DNA of 36,272 nucleotides from Clostridia bacterium (GCA_026415435.1 JAOAHC010000001.1:1-36272), one strand, 5' to 3'; shown: positions 1-7,843, counted from the first letter of the stretch. Notes: generated by a model not told the origin, from the letters alone. Translations and numbers: made by a program.

Positions 1-2
1 AT

Positions 3-86
3 TATAACTATGAAAGAATTCAAAAAGGACTAGGATATCTAACACCTATGGAATTCAAAGAAAAAGAAATGGATAAACTTAAATAA
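3..86 (+). CDS. IS3-family transposase (OrfB/rve), C-terminal fragment
   Basis: Only the last 27 codons are in the window. They read YNYERIQKGLGYLTPMEF and then a charged tail ending in TAA at 84-86. The YNxxRIQ...LGxLTPxEF pattern is the standard C-terminus of IS3/IS150 OrfB integrases, just after the last catalytic Glu of the DDE domain. The frame is open to the window edge, so this is cut by the window and not shown to be broken. The inverted repeat 25 bp downstream supports the assignment. The protein would catalyse cut-and-circularise transposition of the element. Confidence 0.8.
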   Translation, partial: YNYERIQKGLGYLTPMEFKEKEMDKLK

Positions 87-110
87 AGTTTATCCATTTC
101 GCGCTTTTTT
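67..110 (+). terminator. Terminator at the end of the IS transposase
   Basis: A 14-bp perfect stem (67-80 with 86-99) with a 5-base loop overlaps the last transposase codons and the stop. A short GC-rich spacer and a T6 run follow at 105-110. It would end the transposase mRNA inside the element. Confidence 0.6.
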
Positions 111-159
111 ACTAACTCCACTTTTTGGGGTATAGTTCATAAATGCTCTTTTTTATATA

Positions 160-333
160 TTAATGTTTTCTTTTTCTTGCAGCCTCTGATTTTTTCTTTC
201 TTTTTACACTAGGTTTTTCATAATGTTCTCTTTTTCTTATCTCCGCAAGCACACCATATTTAGCACATTGCTTTTTAAATCTAGCAAGCGCATTATCTAA
301 ACTTTCATTATCTTTTATCTTAATTCCTGGCAT
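160..333 (-). CDS. rpsU: 30S ribosomal protein S21
   Basis: A 57-residue protein read on the minus strand from ATG at 333-331 to TAA at 162-160. It contains [17 protein letters not shown], then [19 protein letters not shown] and an Arg/Lys-rich tail ending RKRKH. These are the hallmark segments of bacterial S21, at full family length. S21 joins the small subunit late and helps translation initiation. An AAGGAGGG site (348-341) lies 7 bases ahead of the start. The gene has its own strong promoter, and an IS3-family element lies right behind its stop codon. Confidence 0.97.
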   Translation of the reverse strand: MPGIKIKDNESLDNALARFKKQCAKYGVLAEIRKREHYEKPSVKRKKKSEAARKRKH

Positions 334-412
334 TTCGTTTCCCTCCTTCCAAAGTGGGAAATACCTAAATATATCGTTTTTATTATATAAGTATTTCTAG
401 CATTATTTATAA

Positions 413-441
413 ATTATACAATACTTTATGCAATATGTCAA
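413..441 (-). promoter_or_regulatory. Sigma-A promoter of rpsU
   Basis: On the minus strand TTGACA (441-436), a 17-base spacer, then TATAAT (418-413): a full consensus match. Transcription would start near 406, giving a leader of about 72 nt. Within the leader, TTTCCC (356-351) can pair with GGGAAA, which overlaps the 3' part of the ribosome binding site; this pairing could be regulatory but is unproven. Confidence 0.85.
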
Positions 442-505
442 GCAAATTAGCAAACTTTGTACTAACTAAATGTAAAAAAAATACAGTGTTAATAGAGGAT
501 TTTGT

Positions 506-534
506 TTGACTTATTATATAAAATAGTGTAATAT
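506..534 (+). promoter_or_regulatory. Probable sigma-A promoter of the S41 peptidase gene
   Basis: TTGACT (506-511), 17 bases, TAATAT (529-534). The start codon is only 24 bp downstream of the -10 box, with a GGAGG site between, so the leader would be very short. Confidence 0.55.
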
Positions 535-558
535 ATATTAGATAATTGGAGGAATAAA

Positions 559-1779
559 ATGTTTGATGATAATTTTAAATTTGATAAAAATAAATTTATA
601 TATAATATATTAACAGGTACCATAGTTACAGTTGTTTCGGGTGTAATTTTGATTTCAATTTTAATTGTGGCGGATCCATTTAATAGAAAAATTTTAACTA
701 ATGATAATAAAGAATTTAATGAACAGATAAATAGAATATCGGATGCGTTTAAAAGAGTTCGTGATAATTATATCGGAGATATAGATATGGAAAAACTTGC
801 AAATGGAGCTATATCTGGACTTACAGCTGCAACAGGTGATCCATATACTAGATATGTTTCAGAAGAAGAATATAATGATATGAAGATATCAGGAACAGAA
901 GAATATGGCGGTATAGGCGTTCATATTGTTTATGATAAAGCAACTGATGGTATATTAATTTTAAGTGTTATGCCTGGTTCTCCTGCACTTGAAAATGGCC
1001 TTAATCCAGGAGATATTATTATTGCTGTAAATGATAAAAAAGTAACTTCTGAGACATACCAAGAATGTGTTGATAATATGAAGGGTGAAATAGATACACA
1101 AGTAAAGATTTCGTATATGAGAGATAACACGATCTTTGAAAAAACAATAACTAGAAAAAATATAAAAGTAAATAATATAGAATCAAAAGTACTAGATAAT
1201 AACATAGGATATATAAAAATACTTTCTTTTGATAATAATATAGCAGATCAATTTAAAAATGAATATGATAATTTGAGAAGTAAAAATATAAAAGGTCTTG
1301 TTATTGATTTAAGAAATAATCCTGGGGGACTTGTAGATGAAACAGTAAAGATAGCTAAAATGATACTACCTAAAGGAGAAATTGTAAGATTAGTATATAA
1401 AGATGGTACTAAGAAAGTATATGAATGTGATGGAAAAAATGAAATAAAAATACAACTAACTGTACTTGTAAACGAAAGAAGTGCCAGTGCCTCAGAAATA
1501 TTATCTGGAGCGATTAAGGATTCAAAAAAAGGTACACTTATTGGTACTAAGACATATGGTAAGGGTATAGTTCAAAATATAAGTGAATTAGATGGTGATG
1601 GAGCATTATCTATTACATCTGCTAAATATTATACTGCAAGTGGTATAGAAATACACAAAAACGGTATAGAACCTAATATTGTTGTTGAACTCCCTGATGA
1701 TGTTAAAAACAATTTATACATTCCTTATGATAAGGATATCCAATTAAAAAAAGCCGTTGAGGTTATTTTAGGTAAATAA
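559..1779 (+). CDS. ctpA: S41-family carboxy-terminal processing protease
   Basis: 406 residues. An N-terminal membrane anchor (about 15-38) is followed by a C-terminal-peptidase N-domain, a PDZ domain (about 115-190, with SVMPGSPALENGLNPGDII and YGGIGV) and the S41 tail-specific protease core. The core shows GYIKILSF, LVIDLRNNPGG, the Ser nucleophile segment RSASASEI (about 308-314) and the general-base Lys in TYGKGIVQ (about 335). The PDZ domain recognises C-termini of exported proteins, and cleavage occurs outside the membrane. In spore formers CtpB-like members act in sigma-K signalling, but no SpoIVFA is nearby, so a general envelope role is equally possible. Start chosen for the GGAGG site 8 bases upstream. 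Confidence 0.93.
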   Translation: MFDDNFKFDKNKFIYNILTGTIVTVVSGVILISILIVADPFNRKILTNDNKEFNEQINRISDAFKRVRDNYIGDIDMEKLANGAISGLTAATGDPYTRYVSEEEYNDMKISGTEEYGGIGVHIVYDKATDGILILSVMPGSPALENGLNPGDIIIAVNDKKVTSETYQECVDNMKGEIDTQVKISYMRDNTIFEKTITRKNIKVNNIESKVLDNNIGYIKILSFDNNIADQFKNEYDNLRSKNIKGLVIDLRNNPGGLVDETVKIAKMILPKGEIVRLVYKDGTKKVYECDGKNEIKIQLTVLVNERSASASEILSGAIKDSKKGTLIGTKTYGKGIVQNISELDGDGALSITSAKYYTASGIEIHKNGIEPNIVVELPDDVKNNLYIPYDKDIQLKKAVEVILGK

Positions 1780-1904
1780 CGAAAATGTTACAAAAAAAAC
1801 ATTATTGAAATATTTGCACATGTATGCGTGTATACTTGCTGTATTTCACAGATGGAAAGATACATAATAATGAAATATATGATTAATTGTTAGGTAGACA
1901 AGCT

Positions 1905-1933
1905 TTGACTTTAAAGGCAAAAAATGATATAAT
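1905..1933 (+). promoter_or_regulatory. Strong sigma-A promoter of veg
   Basis: TTGACT (1905-1910), 17 bases, TATAAT (1928-1933). The near-perfect match fits the known strength of veg promoters. The rest of 1780-1904 shows no gene and no convincing terminator. Confidence 0.85.
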
Positions 1934-1964
1934 ACGACTGTAAGAGAGGCTTTAAGGTGATAAT

Positions 1965-2249
1965 ATGGTTTCTAAAGAGTCGCTACTTAAGATTAAACAA
2001 GATGTTGAATGTTACATTGGTCAAGAGATATTTGTTAAAGCAAATATTGGAAGAAACAAAAGCATATGTAGAAAAGGTATAATTGATAGTACGTATTCTA
2101 ATCTTTTTGTTGTAAAAGATAATGAAACAGCAAGTAAGATGACGTATAATTATACTGATATAGTTACTAATGCATTAGAGATAAGCTTGCCAACTGGAGA
2201 GATAATATCAAACTATGACTTTTCTACGCCAAAATATACAAGATTGTAA
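1965..2249 (+). CDS. veg: Veg family protein
   Basis: 94 residues, close to the roughly 86 of Bacillus subtilis Veg. The family pattern is clear: a start resembling LLKIKQDVECYIGQEI, the central VKANIGRNKSICRKGIIDS with basic residues, then NLFVVK and a YNYTDIVT strand. Veg is a small SH3-like barrel protein linked in B. subtilis to biofilm gene expression and spore germination; the molecular activity is not settled. It is monocistronic here, with its own promoter and terminator. AAGGTGAT precedes the ATG. Confidence 0.9.
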   Translation: MVSKESLLKIKQDVECYIGQEIFVKANIGRNKSICRKGIIDSTYSNLFVVKDNETASKMTYNYTDIVTNALEISLPTGEIISNYDFSTPKYTRL

Positions 2250-2276
2250 AAAAGAATATAGGTGATTATAAGAGGA

Positions 2277-2316
2277 AATAGAGTACACGGATTTTACCGT
2301 GTACTCTATTTATTAT
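2277..2316 (+). terminator. Terminator of veg
   Basis: A perfect 14-bp stem (2277-2290 with 2297-2310) around a 6-base ATTTTA loop, followed by a T/A-rich tail. The intergenic stretch from here to 2480 shows no gene. Confidence 0.8.
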
Positions 2317-2482
2317 TAAAGGAGATTATATAGGTTATATAAATTATAATTTTTAGGATAAATTATCTAATGTTGAATACAATTATATTCAACTAATATA
2401 AGTTATGAAAATACAAGCAGTTTTGTTACACAAAATTAAAGTAATTTTTTAGTTAAATTACAGTTTGTTTTATTTAGTAAGC

Positions 2483-2508
2483 ATATTTTCTTTCTAACTT
2501 CATATATT
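2483..2508 (+). promoter_or_regulatory. Candidate sigma-E promoter of sipL
   Basis: GCATATT (2481-2487), 13 bases, CATATATT (2501-2508). The B. subtilis sigma-E consensus is KMATATT-N14-CATACANT, so this differs by one in spacing and one base in the -10. The predicted start (about 2515) leaves the AAGGAGGAG site at 2522-2530 intact. Mother-cell expression fits the SipL and YunB products. Confidence 0.5.
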
Positions 2509-2537
2509 ATACCATAAATATAAGGAGGAGAGATTAT

Positions 2538-4070
2538 ATGTCAATAACAACTGAAAGGAAGAATTTAAACCTAAATAAGGCTTGTATAAGGGAAAATATA
2601 AATAGCTGGATAGAGCAAGATATTATTGTACCAGATACAAAACCTGATGCAATTAAGATTGTAAATGTAAATGTAAGTGCCTATATATCTGATTGTGAGG
2701 TTATGGATGATAAGGTTAAAGTATCAGGTAAGCTAAATTATTATGTTATTTATAAATGTAATGAAACAGATATGGGAACTAGAGGTCTTTTCACTACATT
2801 TCCATATACACAAGTTTTAAGTGTAAAAGGTGCGAGAAAAAATATGAATGCATGCGTTATGCCTATGGTACGTAACGTTATTTATTCACTGCCAAATGAA
2901 AGAAAAATAGCTACAAAAACCGAGGTGTCATTTAAAGTTGAACTACATAGTCCTGCTAGTGTGAGTCTTATAAGTAAATTTGAAACTGATGAAGATATAG
3001 AATGTAAAATGGTATATGATAAGTTTAATAATATATTAAAGATTAAGAAGAGTATAATAGTATCTAAAGAAGAGATAATGTTACCAAAAGAAAATGAGGA
3101 CTTTTTTGAAATACTAAAAGTTAATACTGCTATAAAAAATACAGAATATAAAGGTAGCTATAATAAAATAATGGTAAAAGGTGATTTAGAACTAAAAATG
3201 CTATATCTGGCTGTTACAAAAGAAGAACAAGTTAAGAATCTGACAATGACAGTTCCATTTACAGGAATGATTGAATTAGATGGTATTAGCGATAAATCAA
3301 ATTTTGATATAAAGTACATATTACAAGACTTTAATATTAGACCAAATTTAGAAATAACTAGCACAAAAACACTTATTACAGAGTTTCAAATAGAAGTAAA
3401 TGTTAAAATGTATGAGAAGATGGAAGTGGAATATGTTAGTGATTTCTATAGTCAATCTAGAGAATTAGTCTACGAAAATGAAATTATAAATGTAGTTAAA
3501 GGTGAAAACACGATTACAAAGGCGATTGATCTTAAAGATACAGTATCAAACATTGTATCAGGAGATAATAGAGTAATAGAATATTCTGTGGATACAAATT
3601 ATATTGTTCCAAGAGTAGTTGGTAATACTGTTCATGTAGAAGGAAATGCTAAAGTTTCATTTATTATAGTTAATGAAGACTCTGAAGTTGAAAATAAAGT
3701 TGTAGATATTCTTGTAAACGAAGAATATACATTGGAAGAAATAACTGCTAGTTCAAAAGTAGACGTTAATCTTTCGATTGACAGAGCAAATATGATGCAA
3801 AATGGATCTGACGTAGATTTAACTATTAGAATTAATGTAGATATAGTTATAGAAGATGTGGTAGAGTTAAATATTATAGATAAAATAACAGATAACAAAC
3901 TTAATCTGGTAAATTTGGATAGTATGAATATATATATAATAAAACCTAACGATACATTATGGACTGTAGCAAAAAAATATAAGACTAGTGTAGATAAGAT
4001 AGTTAAAATAAACGATATAACAAACCCTGAAAAAATAGACGTAGGACAGAAAATATTAATTATAAGGTAA
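2538..4070 (+). CDS. sipL: Spore coat morphogenesis protein SipL (DUF3794 repeats plus LysM)
   Basis: 510 residues. The first about 450 form SPOCS/DUF3794-type beta domains, shown by recurring strands such as VNVSAYISDCEVMDDKVKVSGKLNY and IKNTEYKGSYNKIMVKGDLELKMLY. A single LysM domain closes the protein (about 464-510: IYIIKPNDTLWTVAKKY ... INDITNPEKIDVGQKILI). Length and order match SipL of Clostridioides difficile, whose LysM domain binds the SpoIVA ATPase to tether the coat to the forespore. spoIVA is not in the window. yunB follows after 4 bp, so the two are probably co-transcribed in the mother cell. No signal peptide is seen, as expected for a mother-cell cytosolic coat factor. Confidence 0.88.
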   Translation: MSITTERKNLNLNKACIRENINSWIEQDIIVPDTKPDAIKIVNVNVSAYISDCEVMDDKVKVSGKLNYYVIYKCNETDMGTRGLFTTFPYTQVLSVKGARKNMNACVMPMVRNVIYSLPNERKIATKTEVSFKVELHSPASVSLISKFETDEDIECKMVYDKFNNILKIKKSIIVSKEEIMLPKENEDFFEILKVNTAIKNTEYKGSYNKIMVKGDLELKMLYLAVTKEEQVKNLTMTVPFTGMIELDGISDKSNFDIKYILQDFNIRPNLEITSTKTLITEFQIEVNVKMYEKMEVEYVSDFYSQSRELVYENEIINVVKGENTITKAIDLKDTVSNIVSGDNRVIEYSVDTNYIVPRVVGNTVHVEGNAKVSFIIVNEDSEVENKVVDILVNEEYTLEEITASSKVDVNLSIDRANMMQNGSDVDLTIRINVDIVIEDVVELNIIDKITDNKLNLVNLDSMNIYIIKPNDTLWTVAKKYKTSVDKIVKINDITNPEKIDVGQKILIIR

Positions 4071-4074
4071 TTTT

Positions 4075-4755
4075 ATGAGGCTTAAGTTTTATAAACTTGC
4101 TTTAAGACAAATGAGTATTAAAAAACCATTTGTCTTTTTTTTAATAACAGTTTTAACTATCGTTTCTTCATTCTTTGCAATAACTAAAAAGGTTGAGCCA
4201 GTAATTAGGACGTTGTGTGAATCTAGCGCTCATAGAATTGCTCTGAATGCTACTAATGAAACTGTAAATGAATATATAGAATTAATAAAATATGATAATT
4301 TAATCAGTATAAAACAAAATGATGCAGGAAAAGTAATAGCTCTAAACGCTAATGTAATGGAGATGAATAGACTTACAACTAGCATATCATCTGATATTCA
4401 AAAGAAGCTTGCAAATACTGATAACTCAACAATAAAGATTCCACTTGGAACAATATTTAATGTAGGAATACTAAGTGGTTATGGTCCCAGAATGTCTATA
4501 AAAATTGTCCCGTCTGGTACAGTATCCGCTAAATTTAATTCTAGCTTTGAACAAACAGGAGTTAATCAAACAAAGCATAGAATATATTTAAGTATTACAA
4601 CTAAAGTTAAAATAGTAGCTCCTTTTTATACAAGTTCTCAAGAATATACAAATGAAATAACAGTTGCTGAAACAATAATAGTAGGAGATACACCAAATAC
4701 TTATTATAACATAACAGGTCTTAAAAATGATAATCTTTATGATGTTATAAATTAA
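4075..4755 (+). CDS. yunB: Sporulation protein YunB
   Basis: 226 residues with a basic start, one membrane segment (about 20-41) and an extracytoplasmic domain. Family markers are the Arg-rich stretch before the segment, MEMNRLTTSISSDIQKKL, then IPLGTIFNVGILSGYGPRMSIKIVP and the SFEQTGVNQTKHRIYLSI strand. YunB is a sigma-E-controlled protein of unknown biochemistry needed for efficient sporulation in B. subtilis. The ATG lies 4 bp after the sipL stop, with AAGG inside the end of sipL as the binding site, so its expression probably depends on the sipL promoter. Confidence 0.9.
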   Translation: MRLKFYKLALRQMSIKKPFVFFLITVLTIVSSFFAITKKVEPVIRTLCESSAHRIALNATNETVNEYIELIKYDNLISIKQNDAGKVIALNANVMEMNRLTTSISSDIQKKLANTDNSTIKIPLGTIFNVGILSGYGPRMSIKIVPSGTVSAKFNSSFEQTGVNQTKHRIYLSITTKVKIVAPFYTSSQEYTNEITVAETIIVGDTPNTYYNITGLKNDNLYDVIN

Positions 4756-4757
4756 AA

Positions 4758-4796
4758 AGCAGAGTCTAAAAGAATTCTTTTAGACTTTGTTTTTTG
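4758..4796 (+). terminator. Terminator of sipL-yunB
   Basis: A 24-base perfect palindrome (4763-4786) followed by TTGTTTTTT. Its arms are AGTCTAAAAGAA and the complement. Confidence 0.75.
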
Positions 4797-4823
4797 TAAA
4801 ACATTAATATATATCCAAACGTA

Positions 4824-4851
4824 TTGTAAGTATTCTAATATATGATATAAT
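4824..4851 (+). promoter_or_regulatory. Candidate sigma-A promoter of the Ppx/GppA-like gene
   Basis: TTGTAA (4824-4829), 16 bases, TATAAT (4846-4851). The leader to 4919 would be about 60 nt and ends in an AAGGAGGAA site. Confidence 0.55.
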
Positions 4852-4918
4852 AAATTATCGAAAAAAGATATAAAATATAGTCTATATTTGTGCAAGAGTT
4901 AAATAAGGAGGAATAAGT

Positions 4919-5824
4919 GTGAATATTGGTATAATTGAAGTTGGATCAACAAATTCAAAAGGTTATATATACGGAGATAATAAGCTTAATGAAATCCCAT
5001 TTGTAAATATAGAATTTAAGAAAAATTATAAAGCAAATGGCAAGATAGTACAAGAAGATAAGAAAAAGATATTTGAATATATAATAAAAATAAGAGAATT
5101 ATCAGATAAAGTTTATGTATATGGTACAAGTATATTCAGAGATTTAGATGAAACTAGTAGATCTAATTTTATAGACGAAGTCAAAGAGGTAACTGGTGCA
5201 CAGTTTGAAGTTGTGAGCTCTGAAAGAGAGAATGAATATACAGTTTTTGGTGCTATTAGTGGAATAAATTATGAAGGAAATATAGCAGTTATGATAGGTG
5301 GTGGAGGTTCAACTGAGATCTCCATTTGTAATAATTCGAAAATATTAGAAGTTGCAAATTCTAATTTTGGAGTATTCGATACATTTGAAAAATTTAGTGA
5401 TTTAAATGATAGCTATGCTACTTCAAATAGAGATGAACTAGTAGACTTTATAAAAACAAACTTAAAAAAGCCTAAACTGAAAGCTGATATTCTAATATTA
5501 GCGGGAGGAGATTTTATACTATGTTATACTAGTGCTAAATACCCATTAGAAAAAAATAACATATATTTTGATAAAAAACAGCCATATATAATACAAGCTC
5601 AAGAAAGAGCAGATTATGATTTACATTATTATTATGATATAAACCTAGATGATATGAGAAAATATACTCCTGATAATCCTAATTGGTGGAATGGTTCAAG
5701 AGCGATGTGTAGTTTTGCAAAAAGTGTAGCAGATATGGTACAAGCTAAGTACATCATACCTACTAAGATAAATATGATATATGGTATAATAGAAAGTTTG
5801 AAAAGTAGTAATAATATTGACTAA
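4919..5824 (+). CDS. Ppx/GppA-family phosphatase-like protein
   Basis: 301 residues with the ASKHA fold of exopolyphosphatase/guanosine pentaphosphatase, one core unit and no C-terminal HD extension. Seen motifs are the first phosphate loop IIEVGSTNSKGYIY (the usual DxGS is EVGS here), YGTSIFRDL, the catalytic-Glu segment VVSSERENEYTVFGA and the second loop MIGGGGSTEISI. Family members hydrolyse polyphosphate or pppGpp; the D-to-E change and the Tyr/Asn-rich C-terminus (LHYYYDINLDD) suggest a divergent substrate. It starts at GTG, 5 to 6 bases after AAGGAGGA, and lies 19 bp before the nucleotide hydrolase gene, so the two form an operon. Confidence 0.75.
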   Translation: MNIGIIEVGSTNSKGYIYGDNKLNEIPFVNIEFKKNYKANGKIVQEDKKKIFEYIIKIRELSDKVYVYGTSIFRDLDETSRSNFIDEVKEVTGAQFEVVSSERENEYTVFGAISGINYEGNIAVMIGGGGSTEISICNNSKILEVANSNFGVFDTFEKFSDLNDSYATSNRDELVDFIKTNLKKPKLKADILILAGGDFILCYTSAKYPLEKNNIYFDKKQPYIIQAQERADYDLHYYYDINLDDMRKYTPDNPNWWNGSRAMCSFAKSVADMVQAKYIIPTKINMIYGIIESLKSSNNID

Positions 5825-5843
5825 AATTTTAATGGAGGATTAA

Positions 5844-6308
5844 ATGAAGATATATTTTGCAGGTTCAATTAGAGGTGGAAGGAAAAAAGCAAAAGATTAT
5901 AAAAAAATAGTAGATTTTTTAAAAAAGTATGGAGATGTACTTACCACGCATGTTGCAGATGAGTCTTTAACTTCAAGTGGTGAAAGTAATATAACGACTG
6001 AAGAGATATTTTCAAGAGATGTTGAGTGGCTAACAAACTGTGATATACTTGTAGCAGATGTTACTATTCCTTCATTAGGTGTAGGTTATGAGATAGGACA
6101 TGCTGTATCAATAGGAAAAAAAGTAGTAGCATTGTATGATGAAAGTGAAAATATTACTTTATCGGCAATGATAAGTGGAAATGATAATGTAAATGTTATT
6201 AAATATACAGATATTGAAGAATTAGAAAATTGTTACATAAAGAAATTAATACTATATAAATTACTTAATTTGTTAGAAGTTGAGGCTAATTGTCAGAATT
6301 TCAATTGA
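5844..6308 (+). CDS. DNPH1-like 2'-deoxynucleoside 5'-phosphate N-hydrolase
   Basis: 154 residues of the nucleoside 2-deoxyribosyltransferase fold. The match to the DNPH1/Rcl branch is unusually direct: IYFAGSIRGGRKKA near the start, LKKYGDVLTTHVADE, RDVEWLTNCDILVADVT, then PSLGVGYEIGHAV with the probable catalytic Glu at 83, and LSAMISG. Enzymes of this branch cleave the glycosidic bond of dNMPs (hydroxymethyl-dUMP in human DNPH1) and so clean the nucleotide pool. It is second in an operon with the Ppx/GppA-like gene. GGAGG lies 7 bases before the ATG. Confidence 0.85.
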   Translation: MKIYFAGSIRGGRKKAKDYKKIVDFLKKYGDVLTTHVADESLTSSGESNITTEEIFSRDVEWLTNCDILVADVTIPSLGVGYEIGHAVSIGKKVVALYDESENITLSAMISGNDNVNVIKYTDIEELENCYIKKLILYKLLNLLEVEANCQNFN

Positions 6309-6333
6309 AATCAACCCATTTGTATGATATAAT
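6305..6333 (+). promoter_or_regulatory. Sigma-A promoter of the HAD-like gene
   Basis: TTGAAA (6305-6310), 17 bases, TATAAT (6328-6333). The -35 box overlaps the stop codon of the upstream hydrolase gene. Confidence 0.75.
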
Positions 6334-6391
6334 TGTACCAAAATAAATCTTAGTTAAAATGTTTAATAACTTTTGAAAGGAGAGATTAAAA

Positions 6392-7012
6392 TTGGAGGCA
6401 CCTATTTTATTATTAGGTACTGATTATGCAGGTACAGTTTCTTATCTTGGTATCGAGACTGCAAGAAAATTGCAAGATATTAAAAAACGGATAGAAGAAA
6501 GCCTGAACGTAAAGCTTGTGTGGGTCTTAATATCTGGAACAATATCAAGTTCTATGAAGATTTATGTTGAAGAATTTAACAATACTCTTAAGTATTGTGA
6601 CGAAAATGCTGAATATGATGGATTTGTAGAACTTGGATTTGCAAAAAATGGGGGACACGTTTTTTCTGAAAAATATACTTCAGAACAGCTGCAAGAATTA
6701 AAGTTAGTAAATAATAAATCTCAATGTTTTAAAAATGTTATTGAGTTTTATAAAAAAACGCACGGCGAAGTGTTTACTGCATTATACGGCGGAGATGGAA
6801 AAAATGATATAGAAGTATTTAATTCTTTAAAAGAATTAAATATTGAATCATTTAAAATACCACCTGCAGGACTAGCACCGTATAATGCGGAAATCTGTAT
6901 TATGGATATGGCTGATTTTGTTTCTAGATTTGAAAATATAGAAGGAATACTCGACTGCTTAGACCAGTGGCTAAAGCTTGTAATAAGAGATCAACTAGTT
7001 ATTAATAAATAA
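6392..7012 (+). CDS. HAD-like hydrolase with phosphonatase-type motif I
   Basis: 206 residues; no named family recognised with certainty. The start resembles HAD motif I, LLLGTDYAGTV, with D11 as the possible nucleophile and Ala13 where phosphatases have the second Asp. A Ser in VWVLISGTISSS could serve as motif II, and GGDGKNDIEVF (D135, D139) matches the metal-binding motif IV of HAD-IIB enzymes. The Ala in motif I is what phosphonoacetaldehyde hydrolases have (DxAGT), but the rest is not clearly PhnX. Start is TTG at 6392, chosen because AAAGGAGAG ends 7 bases upstream. The gene stands alone between its own promoter and terminator. Confidence 0.5.
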   Translation: MEAPILLLGTDYAGTVSYLGIETARKLQDIKKRIEESLNVKLVWVLISGTISSSMKIYVEEFNNTLKYCDENAEYDGFVELGFAKNGGHVFSEKYTSEQLQELKLVNNKSQCFKNVIEFYKKTHGEVFTALYGGDGKNDIEVFNSLKELNIESFKIPPAGLAPYNAEICIMDMADFVSRFENIEGILDCLDQWLKLVIRDQLVINK

Positions 7013-7029
7013 AGTGTTAGATTAGTTAG

Positions 7030-7061
7030 AGTACTTTGTGATTTCATCACAAAGTACTTTT
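7030..7061 (+). terminator. Terminator of the HAD-like gene
   Basis: A 13-bp perfect stem (7030-7042 with 7046-7058), a 3-base loop and a short T run. Confidence 0.65.
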
Positions 7062-7104
7062 GGTATTTATAAGTGCTAATTATAAAAACTAAGTTACCAT
7101 AATA

Positions 7105-7133
7105 TTGAATTTTTGCTGTTTGTGTGATATAAT
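7105..7133 (+). promoter_or_regulatory. Sigma-A promoter of the unrecognised gene at 7187
   Basis: TTGAAT (7105-7110), 17 bases, TATAAT (7128-7133). Confidence 0.7.
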
Positions 7134-7186
7134 TTTTAATAATAGAATACGAAATATTATAATAATTTATAAGTGGAGGATATAAT

Positions 7187-7771
7187 ATGAATTTACAAGC
7201 AATCTCTTACTTGAAATCTGTTGAAACTATTAGGAAAATATTGAATAATGAAGATACTAGCAACCCTGTGATTAAGTGTGCTTTGGGAACACTAGAGTTA
7301 TTAGAATCGGCCGTTCACTCCTTTAAAGAGCCACCTAGGGAAAATAAACGAATTAAGGAGGTGTTTGGAAATACAAAAGATTGGAATGAGCTTAAAAAGT
7401 ATGTAAACCAAAACTTGAGTTTAGGCAAGAGTTCTAAAAGTGTTCCGCATGGTGAGGATGCCTTTTGCAAAACATTTAACTGGATTAGTCGTAATGAAAT
7501 ATATGACATTGAAGAACTTTCAAATATTGAACTTGCAGAGCCTCATGAAAGTAAGTTAAGGAATATTGGTGTTATTGGCAGGACAATAATAATTATTATA
7601 CTGAGTTATTATGGATTTAAACCAACAATTGGCACTGGAATAAGGAAATGTAGTGGAGAGAAATGGCAAATGTACAAAAAAATAGTTAATGAAATTAAAA
7701 ACAACTGCCCGGACCTCTTTGAAAAAGTACTTAGAGAAGAATATGATAAATTCGAGACTGAATCTGTATAG
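7187..7771 (+). CDS. Unrecognised soluble helical protein
   Basis: 194 residues; I do not recognise the family. It is mostly predicted helix, without signal peptide or long membrane segment; one short run, IGRTIIIIILSYYGF (about 129-143), is hydrophobic. The N-terminus (SVETIRKILNNEDTSNPVIKC) is helical, and the middle is basic with HGEDAFCKTFNWISRNE. It has its own promoter and terminator, TGGAGGA 7 bases before the ATG, and somewhat richer G/C content and different codon choice (CCG, CGG-like codons, AGG) than its neighbours, which may mark recent acquisition. Single-gene defence or regulatory proteins have this look, but nothing here proves a function. Confidence 0.6.
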   Translation: MNLQAISYLKSVETIRKILNNEDTSNPVIKCALGTLELLESAVHSFKEPPRENKRIKEVFGNTKDWNELKKYVNQNLSLGKSSKSVPHGEDAFCKTFNWISRNEIYDIEELSNIELAEPHESKLRNIGVIGRTIIIIILSYYGFKPTIGTGIRKCSGEKWQMYKKIVNEIKNNCPDLFEKVLREEYDKFETESV

Positions 7772-7811
7772 TTGTGATAAAAATTAAAAATTGCTTAGAA
7801 AATTAGTTTTT

Positions 7812-7843
7812 AAAAAAATGATCTATATATAGATCATTTTTTT
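7812..7843 (+). terminator. Terminator, symmetrical and able to act on both strands
   Basis: A 32-base perfect palindrome whose outer ends are A7 and T7 and whose inner stem is ATGATCTA. It lies between the unrecognised gene and the MBL-fold gene. Confidence 0.75.

Larger units (their letters stand above)
1..139 (+). mobile_element. Right end of an IS3-family insertion sequence
   Basis: The element enters from the left edge. It contains the transposase C-terminus, a hairpin terminator and, at about 111-139, a terminal inverted repeat. Read from the outside inward, the tip begins TGAACTATACCCCAAA, which has the TG...CA ends and the CCCCAAA core usual for IS3/IS150-type elements. The outer tip is base 139, and the stop codon of rpsU begins 20 bp further on, so the element sits just behind the ribosomal protein gene, perhaps within its terminator. 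The left end is outside the window, so completeness and target duplication cannot be judged. Confidence 0.75.
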
